Source of the DNA: Carettochelys insculpta
Lineage: Eukaryota > Chordata > Testudines > Carettochelyidae
NCBI RefSeq assembly: GCF_033958435.1
Contig: NC_134152.1
Span: 18,152,001-18,216,000 of the forward strand
Length of the DNA stretch: 64,000 bases
Direction: 5' to 3'
Below are positions 56,141 to 64,000 of the stretch, one piece after another; the first letter of the stretch is position 1, and every line of letters begins with the position of its first letter. Below the pieces are notes generated by a model. The model did not search any database, was not told the origin of the DNA, and saw only the letters and a program-made list of their open reading frames with translations. The translations under genes were made by a program, and so were the position numbers.

Positions 56141-57730
56141 ATGTTTAAACCCAGATTTTTTTGGGGATGACACAAAGACTGGAATGCCTCAGGAAATGAC
56201 TGCACTACTGTTAAGTGGGGCGGGTGGGTTGCCTGCATATAACCGAGAAGGATGGTTCTGCTTTAACACAGAAGCAGGAAATGAGGTAGGAGACTGCTGC
56301 AAAGCTGTGGACAGCATGCATTTTGTAACACTAGCTCACTTCCTCAGGAAGGTAAGGTCCTCCAAAAGGTATAAAGGCACTACTAACACTGGGCGGGGAA
56401 AGCTGTGTTACATGCAGCAAGCAAAGCCCACAGCAGCCAGTAGCAACAGATGCAGAATCATGAAACAGCACGAATCCAGGCAAAAGTAGAAGGCTGAGAT
56501 CAGGGAAGGGGTGTCGAACAGTGCCCAGACAAAGGCACTGGAAGGAGGAGGCTGGGAATTAACAGCACACACATTTCTTAACCTTCAACATCTATTTTTA
56601 TTCTAAGCAGGTGCCAGACATGGATAATGACAGTGCAGACACCTGGTCTCATTTCCAGTTTGACAGATTTTGTGAGTTTGCACCAGGAGCGAGCAGCAAA
56701 CCCAAGGAGATACTGCAGGCTCTTTAGAACTTCAGCATATGATGTAGTCAGGGGAATGGAGAATTTGGCTCCAGACACAAGCTGGTTTTTTTAATGTTTT
56801 CTGTTAACAAATTCTGTCAGTTCAAGGTTCCAGAGTACAGATCACCTATACAACCCACCAAGTAGAGCAGTTTTTGCAGTTCCTGGGTCTAGAACACTGC
56901 ACCATGTGGCACCCCTTGTTGATCTTATACAGGATGAGTGCTTCTCCCAAAAGAATCATTTACCTATTAGGGCCACCACGCAAGAGGCCATTGGGAGATG
57001 TCTGGGAACCAGCGTGGGATAGGAGGGAAGCAGCTAAGCAAATTGCTAGTGCCTACTTGTGGTAGATATTAAGTGCAGGTACTACATAAAGAATGGCCTG
57101 GTGAAGGACTTAAAGGGAGGTACTGGAATAAGGAACAGAATGGGGTAGGGAAGTTGAGTACTCCTCTGACTGGCTGGACAGAGAGCAACCTCCCCTCCCC
57201 CTCCCACACACACATTCATGCATTGTTCTCACTCTCCAAACTCCTATGAGGGTCATTGATGGTAAGGTCTAGCACATAGGTTGGATGGGAAAACTGGATG
57301 AAAATCAAAGGGGACTGGTAGAGCCCTGGTTAATGATTTAAAGTAACACTGACTGACCACTACTGTACCTTTCATCTTCTAGTTAGTCCCAGACATCTTT
57401 ATAAAGAAGTTGCAGCCTGATTACAACCAGTATCAAGTGTATCCTTTCCTCTTGCTTGGTGTATCCAGACAACTGCTTCTATGACTTACTGTTAGCCAGT
57501 GTGAAGAGAAAAAAATTCACTTCTATGGTACTTTGAGACATCTTAGGGGAGAATAACCACCAGCATTATGTGGTGTAACTCCACCATGAAGCCAATATGA
57601 TCTCCATGCCAGTCCCAAGCCTGGATGAAGGAGGAGGATTGGTCAGATGTGTGTCAATGCGCTGACCATCAAAAAAACAACATGAATGAAATCTGATGCC
57701 AGTACAACTAAATGTTAAAAGATGCCGGCT
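56141..57730. other. Unassigned stretch with ORF fragments
   Basis: Some open frames (56064-56489, 56874-57065) and exon-like pieces near 56611-56720, where 'ctaagcag' precedes an open stretch. None is recognisable. If the two LTR-like copies flank a provirus, this would be its internal region, but no gag, pol or env motif is visible. Confidence 0.4.
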
Positions 57731-57732
57731 TG

Positions 57733-57760
57733 GATGATGATGATGATGATGATGATGATG
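57733..57760. repeat. (GAT)n microsatellite
   Basis: About nine consecutive GAT units, encoding nothing recognisable. Confidence 0.97.
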
Positions 57761-57951
57761 GTGTGGTGTTCTCAGCAGTGTGATCTGAATTTAATGTTTC
57801 CACTTGTGACACATAGAGGCACACTTTCAAGGGTGTGGTCTAGCTAGGATTCACAGAAACAGGCTGATTAAGCTTTGGATCAGAACCCCATGCTATTCAA
57901 AATTTTGGACTTGATATTCAGAGTTTTAAGTGTTAAAGATCAGTGATCATG

Positions 57952-58239
57952 AACCAGAAGGTATCAGCAGAAGCAATGAAACTGCAAAATCCAAGAGAGA
58001 GCTTGCATCTCGAACATGAACAGAGACTGGCAGAACTTCGAATGCAAGAAACGCTAAGCCTTGGGGCAGCTGGAAAAAGAGCCAAAGAAGCTCACAGGAG
58101 GGGTACAGAACAGCTGACCACTGAGACAGGGCTGCCAAACAAGCTCCAAATCAAAGCAGCAATTGAAAAACAGCAGGAATTGTACTGTCCTGAAAGTCTA
58201 GTTTATAACAACGTTAGTATGTTCTCAGATTTCAAATGT
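57952..58239 (+). pseudogene. Unidentified coding-like fragment, part 1
   Basis: An open frame beginning MNQKVSAEAMKLQNPRESL and continuing LEHEQRLAELRMQETL, KRAKEAHRRGTEQL, LQIKAAIEKQQELYCPES. It is highly charged and helix-prone, unlike chance AT-rich frames. It ends as a SINE-like repeat begins at about 58240. I do not recognise the protein. It may be a retroposed gene fragment or the interior of an old retroelement. Related open sequence follows at 59068-59406. Confidence 0.35.
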
Positions 58240-58385
58240 AGCCATGTTAATCTGTTTTAGCAAAACAGAAAGGTATCCAATGTCATCTTGAAAGCTAACA
58301 ATTTTATTATGGCATAAACTTTCATGAGTTGCAACTCACAAAAGCTTATGCCATATTAAAGCGGTTAGCCTTTAAATTGACACTA
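58240..58385. repeat. SINE/LINE-tail-type repeat
   Basis: It contains 'tagccatgttaatctgtttt', 'gaaagctaacaattttatta' and 'cacaaaagcttatgccatatt', a diverged relative of the 'gctcatcac...gttagtctt' repeats at 16250 and 62855. Confidence 0.5.
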
Positions 58386-58790
58386 GACATGTTGCTTTCA
58401 GTATGCTGTGTAACTGTGAACAGTTATCTTCATTTAACTCATTATGCTATTATTGGGGAGAGGGTGGCTAACTTTGGTAATGTGAAAAAATAGCTATTTC
58501 TTGCGCAGAAAAGCTGTGCATATGTGAGTGAAGTTCTTGAATGTGTGTAATAGCTCAGAAAATAATCTGGAATTAGATGAAGCACAGCAAGAATTCACTC
58601 ATCAGGAAAATGATTTCTCCATTTCTTAATCCGTTGAAAATAGCAGACAGTATGAAAAAAGAGACAGTTTCTCCAGCTGTTGTCTGTGAAGCAGACGGAG
58701 GAAGTCTTGCGACCTGTAAGAGTTGAAAAATTATCACTTGTGGCAGAATTGATTCTGGACACAACTAAAGCTCAGGAAGGAAATTCCTAA

Positions 58791-59061
58791 AGGCTTGTCT
58801 CTGCTACACCAGGGATCGACACCGCAGCGATAGAGCTACCACCCATTGATTTATCACGTCTGCTAACACAAGATAAATCAATCTCCAAGAGCTCTCCTGT
58901 TGTTGCTGGTACTCCAATTAAGAGAGTAGCTGGTGTAGACGGGAGAGCAGCCCCCACCAACCTTACTACATGCAAGATACCACATTGAGTATGTCCACTT
59001 CAGATACATTACTTGTGTAGCTGAACTAGATTGATGGTGAGGGTTAATGTAGACAAGGCCT
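58791..59061. mobile_element. MITE with 'aggcttgtct' ends
   Basis: The left end aggcttgtctctgctaca and right end tgtagacaaggcct are inverted repeats. A matching internal pair includes 'gataaatcaa' with 'ccattgatttatc'. It is 271 bp with no coding capacity and splits the coding-like stretch around it. Confidence 0.7.
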
Positions 59062-59067
59062 GAGTTT

Positions 59068-59406
59068 GTGTCTGACAGGAATAATGACATTTTTACCAGG
59101 TTGCACGCTGTTGATGTCATAAATAGCTGCCAAGGATCAGGCAATTATGGTGCTTCTATTTTATCTGTTGCCAGGTATGGGTATAATAAATATTTTATCA
59201 GGCTGATATCAAAGCCACAAGAAAAGTATGAAGGTGATTTAATTGTGTTACCCACTAACCATGTAGAAACTTGCACCAAGGAGGAAATGATTCCTAAACA
59301 TGTCTGCATTGAGCCTACTAATATGCATGTCGCTAATGATGAAAGGGAATGCGGGGAGGTCTCTGATAATGGTCTAGCACAGTTTTACTTTAAGTTTGTA
59401 AAGTGA
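59068..59406 (+). pseudogene. Unidentified coding-like fragment, part 2
   Basis: An open frame of 112 codons after the MITE: SDRNNDIFTRLHAVDVINSC, ILSVARYGYNKYFIRLISKP, YEGDLIVLPTNHVETCTKEE, PKHVCIEPTNMHVANDEREC, and ending AQFYFKFVK. A polyadenylation-type AATAAA follows at about 59444. Composition looks protein-like. No family is recognised. It could be the 3' part of a processed pseudogene that starts near 57952, or retroelement coding sequence. Confidence 0.35.
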
Positions 59407-59679
59407 TTCAATATCATCATTGCTCCCATAATGAATCTTACCAAATAAAGCACATTTAATCCCACATGGCTTTGATGACACAGTGACACAGAGACTTTTA
59501 ATATTGGGTTAGAAGCAGTAGTAATGCAGAACCAAGAATGGAAGTCCCCGTGATATATTCAACAGTGCCTGAGACACCCTGTCCAGCATTCGTTTTGCAT
59601 CAGGGCTCAGTTATCTGATTTAAATTTGAGCATACAGATCAATGTTGCAACCATTATTATATATCTGTAACAAATCTTG

Positions 59680-60385
59680 TACAAAAGGTGGCATATAGTG
59701 TATCTTGAAAGGTTATGGTTTGCTAAATAGGATTACGCTACTTGCACTCCTGTATCATTTTCATATTTTAAGTTATATTAGCTCTGTTCCTATTTTTCAA
59801 ATTATATGCCCCTATGGTAAGACCCAGGAGGTATTTTTAAACAGCATATTCTGAGGGCATTATTCAAGTCGAATGGCCCATCAATAAAAACTCATCTCAC
59901 AAGGCATCATGGAAGACACTCATATGCACCTAATGGACTTTCCTGTTCGAACTTAAGTGTAAGTAATGGTTTCTACTGTGAATCAACAAAACTAAACATG
60001 GACATGGGACTTACCCACGTGAGTCCATACTCGACCTTTACCTGTACTTTACCACAGTAAGAACAATGGCATTTCCACCTCATAACAGAAGCCATAAAAG
60101 GTCTCTTTCCTGTTCCAGCTTCTGGACAGGGGACTTATACTAATGGAAGCATTCTAAAAAAAGGGACTGGGGTTCTTCCAATGATTCGAAAGTGACTATA
60201 AACCTAAGAGGGTAGTTTATTCCATCATTTCTACAAGCCTGAACCGAAAACATTGCAATCATTATATTTATGTATGTCATTCCTTTAGCCACTATTAACT
60301 CTCACCTTTATTTCTTTTTATAAAGAAATCTTTAGATTTTACACTCACACTATAGGACAGTGTGACTTTTAAGTAAGAAATAAGC
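59680..60385 (+). repeat. LTR-like interspersed repeat, copy 2
   Basis: It starts 'tgtacaaaaggtggcatata', with 'gaaaggttatggtttgctaa', and ends with 'taactctcacctttatttct', 'aaagaaatctttagatttta' and 'ggacagtgtg', all also present in copy 1 (55760). A middle section of about 400 bp is missing from copy 1. Same orientation as copy 1. Confidence 0.55.
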
Positions 60386-60389
60386 AAAG

Positions 60390-60600
60390 GCTGTGTCTAC
60401 ACTAGCCCCCTCCTTCAAAGGGGGGGATGGTAATTAGCCCAAGCAGGGAATAGCAATGAGTTGCTGTGATGAATATGCAGCACCTCAGTAGACTAATTCT
60501 CAAAGCAGCAACTTCAAAGTTGCAAACTTAAAAGCGCTGGCATGCTGTGCAGCCGCAGGCATTTCAAAGTACCCATACAAATCTGAAGTGCCCTTAATCC
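60390..60600. mobile_element. One half of a palindromic MITE
   Basis: It starts 'ggctgtgtctacactagccc' and carries 'gggggatggtaattag', 'gaatatgcagcacctca' and 'gtgcccttaatccc', as in the left halves of the MITEs at 39673 and 9762. The right half is missing. Confidence 0.6.
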
Positions 60601-62060
60601 CAAAAATTAAACAATGATAATCAAAAAGAGGTCACAAGAAGTTACAAACACACAACCTGTGATACACCCAAATCAGAAGAACCTTAGCATCAATCTTTCA
60701 CAAAGTTTATGGGCTGCTCTAAACCGTATTCACCCAAACCATGGCAGATGTGGAAACTTAATACACAAATGGAATATTAAAAAATCTCTACCATGCAACT
60801 GCAGTCACCAAAATCAGACACAGAACTGTAACAATTCAACCCCCAATTCACAAATAGGAAGAGGCATCACAGTGATACATTCTGCTATTCCTGACAATTA
60901 TCCAGCTTAAACATATAAAGCTACCGCTACGTGTACAGCAGTCATTTGAAAAAAACAGATTAAATAATTATTAATTAATGCATAATTAAATTATTCCTGC
61001 CTGTAAACACTTTGTCCCTCACAATTCCACACCATTATGAAATTTATATAAATTCCTCTCCCCAAATACTTAAACTCCACAATTTTGAAAAGTCTGGAGA
61101 TTTACATCGCCACAGAAAAATGCCTAAAAATAAACATCAGTATTATCTGCCAAAATTATAAAAAATAAAAATTGAATTCTATTTAGCCTACAAACGTAAA
61201 GAGTCCCTCCACCCCCCCACACCCGCCGATGAGGGTCAAATTCTATTTGACAATGACAGAGTAGTTATCTCAAGATACTGTAATTTCACATTCTGAATTG
61301 CTTTTATTAAACTTGGATTACTTTCTTTCCCACTGTCTCTTCTTTGAAAACGTTTCAGTGTATATCTTTATGGTCTGAGACATCAAATTCAGGGACACAA
61401 AAAGGCTAAGCATACAATTACAGCAGAAGGGTTTGTCAGGGTACTTACTAGACAGCTCAAGGGATCGCCAAAGCACGGAAGAGCCTTTCACTTATTAAAT
61501 ATATTATTTAATTCCAAGTCAGTGACAAAAAAGCAGCCTAGTGGCCCATGTGAAATTCACGAGTTTGGAGAGAGAAGTTCCTTCTGACCCTCAGACACAG
61601 ACTTTCTTGTTCAAAAAATTATGATCGGAAGGATTCTGTGGAAAGGGAGGCTTGTACTGCCACTAGCAGGACTTTTCTGGCAAGAGGTCTGAATGACATA
61701 TAAGAAGTAAACTCAGAACACAATATTTTATCACAATATTTTATTGCAATATTTTAATCAAAATGGCAAATTTGATTGGCTAGTGCTAGTACAGAAGGTG
61801 AAATGCTGACTTGCCCCACTTGATCTCATTCTCACAGCAGAACTGGACATATTTGTCCAATTCTAGGCACACTGTTTCAATTCATACAATTCCCAAATTT
61901 TGTGAAAATTTGCTGAAAGTACAAAGTGTAATTTAGATTTGACTTTAACCTTTAGGTGGCTCACGTCAGTTCAGCGAAGTTCTGGAATTTCACTCTACCC
62001 ATAGGATGATCCTGTTTTTACCAGGCTGTGTTCAAAGCAGCAGTAGGTTACCCATGAGAA
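60601..62060. other. Non-coding, AT-rich; one candidate micro-exon
   Basis: A 98-codon open frame (60614-60910) has no motif and follows directly on the MITE half. A possible 42-nt minus-strand exon (61449-61490) is listed separately. No repeat recognised. Confidence 0.45.
61449..61490 (-). CDS. Possible 42-nt host exon, weak acceptor
   Basis: On the minus strand GAGCTGTCTA is followed by gtaagtac, a near-perfect donor. Upstream, 'atttaataag' is a poor acceptor. The open frame reads KGSSVLWRSLELS with two leading bases and one trailing base. That trailing base plus the two leading bases of the exon at 43268 would complete one codon (ATT, Ile), so the phases agree. The GC content of this short piece stands out from AT-rich flanks. 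The weak acceptor and short length keep confidence low. Confidence 0.3.
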
Positions 62061-62061
62061 T

Positions 62062-62672
62062 GGAGTGACCATCTGTCCCATTTTTATGGGGTCAGTACCG
62101 ACCTCAAGAAAATGGGCAAGTTGTCCCATATTTTGCAGGGCTTCTGTTCGCCGGCACTCAGTGTCTCACGGTGGCGGCCTCCACTGTCTGGGAGCCCCAC
62201 TTCAGGGCAGCTGCCCTGTTCCCTGGGCCTCAGGGCAGCAGCTCTTGTGCAGGGGAACTCCTCTGTGGGGCACTTGCCCCATTTCCTTGCAACCCACATC
62301 AGCAGCCACCACTGGCAATGAGCTCTAGCCACAATGCAGTTGCCTCATTTCCTGGTGTCCCAAGCCTAAGGGGAGGTAGCTCCCACTGATAGGGAGCCCC
62401 TCCGTGGAGCAGCTGCCTCATTCCCCAGCATCCTGTGCCTTGGGGAGGCAGCTTCTGCTGTGGGGAAGCTCTTCATGTGACAGCTGTCCAGCTCCTATTC
62501 TTTGCAGCCATGTCCTCTGATCCCCCCATTGGGGGGGCTGCAGAGTTCCCATCCATGGTACCTCCCCACTGGGAAGACTTGGAGCCCCATGTCCACTGCC
62601 TCACCATGGGGCAGCAGCTCCAACCCACAGAGGCTGGTGTCCTGTATTTGCCATGGGGCAATGTGGTCACCT
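62062..62672. mobile_element. MITE with 'gtgaccat' ends and GC-rich internal repeats
   Basis: The left end 'agtgaccatctgtcccattt' and right end 'gccatggggcaatgtggtcacc' are imperfect inverted repeats. The interior holds three to four diverged units containing 'gggagcccc', 'cagctgcctcatt' and 'cctggg'. The open frames inside (62065-62674 plus, 62084-62805 minus) are products of these repeats. Related ends are common in reptile hAT-like MITEs. Confidence 0.55.
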
Positions 62673-62854
62673 GAATGAGAAAGGATGACAAAGAGAGACA
62701 CGGAGAGAGAAGAGGAAGACAGGGCCAGGAATGGAGAGTTAGCTTGGAGAGGAGTTTGGATAACCTTTCAAAAGGCTGCAGATCTATGTACTGGACAACG
62801 ATCACAAGTTGGAAGGCAGTTCTCTGGTAAGACCAGTTCCTTCTACTTTGTTAA

Positions 62855-62995
62855 ATAGTAACAGAAAGGGAGCCGAGCTAGTCTATATACTATCAAAACA
62901 AAAAAGCAGTCAAGTAGCACTTTAAAGACTAACAAAATAATTTATTAGGTGAGCTTTCGTGGGACTGACCCACTTCTTCAGACCATAGCCAGACC
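62855..62995 (-). repeat. Single-arm copy of the 16250-type retroposon
   Basis: It carries 'agtaacagaaagggagcc' (the inverse of the 'ctgttact' tail), 'agcactttaaagactaacaa', 'aggtgagctttcgtggga' and 'ctgacccacttcttcaga'. Only one arm is present here, showing that the palindrome at 16250 is a rearranged form. Confidence 0.65.
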
Positions 62996-62999
62996 AGAA

Positions 63000-64000
63000 C
63001 AGAGTCAATATTTAAGTTTGTTACTACTTTAAGTTTTTCTATGTCAAGTCTCCTCTCTTAAATGGCCTGTAAGCTATCTAAATAAATAAGAGATTCAAAA
63101 ATACATCTTATAAGGAATGCATTATTATAAAATCTGAACTGTCACATCCTTCACAATCACATTTTCACTTGTTCACTTGGCTTGCAATGGCTGCTTCTCA
63201 GAAACAAAAGTTTTGCTAAATGAAAAACAGCTTGACAGTGAAAATTGCTTTTGGCTTATAACAAAATTCAGAGAACTGTCAATTTTTGGTGCTACTGAAA
63301 AACCAATTAAAAAGATCTATTGTGGGGGGCCATATTTTGTGTGTGTCAATAATTCTTCATCAGATCTTCTTAGTTTCCAATTAATATGCTGGAGGTTTTG
63401 TTTTGTTTTTTTTAAATTTCTGCAAACTTAATTTGGCATCTGAAAGCCAAGCTATGTTCCATCATTCTCATTCATCATTTTCAGCAGCAGAAATTCAGCA
63501 AAATAAATTAGGTCCTCGGTCCTTATAATACACATTTGCACCATAATCGCTATTTTTTCCAAAAAAAAAAAAAATTGGCTTATTTTCTCACCTACCCTTT
63601 TAGTTACAAGGGCACCGAGAAGCTATCCTGCAAATTTAACTTTAAATTTAAAACTACATTACTGAGATGGTTAGTGATGTTGGATACGCACTATGGTTAT
63701 GTCTATATAAGACTCCAGACAGATAATACATACAGTTGACTCCTCTCAAGGTAAACTATGATGCCAGTAAATGTTTTAATAAAGTTTTACATCAAAGTAA
63801 ATTGAATAGAAATAGAAAAGTTATGGTAATAACTTACTTAAAAGCGAATATTCAGTGGAATAAAATTATTACTTCAGTATTTCAGAAATAAATTAAGTCC
63901 TATCCAGGACACTCTTAAAATTAGTCTCGGCCAAATTAGCTTCCTTGCATTAAGAATGTTTAGGAAGTGAGGCTGTTATATGGGCAAAAAAGAACATGTT
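63000..64000. other. Non-coding, AT-rich
   Basis: No gene, RNA or transposon recognised. Open frames at 63177-63431 and 63536-63739 lack motifs. Confidence 0.5.

Noticed and set aside
62065..62805. Several open frames on both strands
   Set aside because: They arise from GC-rich internal repeats of a MITE and have no motif.
1..64000. CRISPR arrays, tRNA or rRNA genes, bacterial operons
   Set aside because: None seen: no regularly spaced short repeats, no cloverleaf-like genes, and gene content is vertebrate retroelements and DNA transposons.

Overview
The window looks like a vertebrate nuclear genome, most likely a turtle (Testudines). That is inferred from repeat content: CR1 and L3-like LINEs, DIRS-type tyrosine-recombinase retrotransposons, palindromic DNA-transposon derivatives with 'gtctacac' ends, and hAT and Tigger relics in otherwise AT-rich, non-coding DNA. 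No bacterial-style operons are visible, and no intact host gene or RNA gene was found. Almost every long reading frame is a decayed transposable-element gene.

Layout: 0.9-6.3 kb is an old CR1 LINE (+) with an esterase-type ORF1 and an endonuclease/RT ORF2. It carries an inverted copy of part of itself and is split by a minus-strand solo LTR. 6.3-20 kb is mostly unassigned DNA with a long dinucleotide hairpin, three palindromic MITEs, a 946-bp hAT element with 8-bp target duplications, a GC-rich minisatellite and a fold-back retroposon with 15-bp target duplications. 20.6-23.2 kb holds an internally deleted L3-like LINE, a BED-finger-like fragment and another palindromic MITE. 27.1-31.2 kb is a near full-length minus-strand LINE of the RTE-like/CFDP2-like endonuclease-RT type. 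31.4-35.0 kb is a nest: an L3-like LINE tail broken by a PIF/Harbinger transposon and a Harbinger MITE, with an hAT-like MITE next to it. 40.17-42.89 kb is a complete but dead Tigger (pogo) transposon. 46.1-55.75 kb is one DIRS element inserted into the terminal repeat of an older, internally deleted DIRS element. 55.8-60.6 kb carries two copies of an LTR-like repeat and some unexplained ORFs. 62.06-63 kb holds another MITE and a retroposon copy.

The best evidence for a host gene is a 107-nt minus-strand exon at 43162-43268, with canonical splice signals and an open frame. A possible 42-nt exon at 61449-61490 has compatible splice phase. The window is therefore probably mostly intron of a minus-strand gene that I could not name. 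I found no convincing new functional system. The most informative objects are the nested DIRS pair, which shows how catalytic residues were lost, the Tigger transposase with a PCNA-binding-type motif, and the fold-back retroposon.
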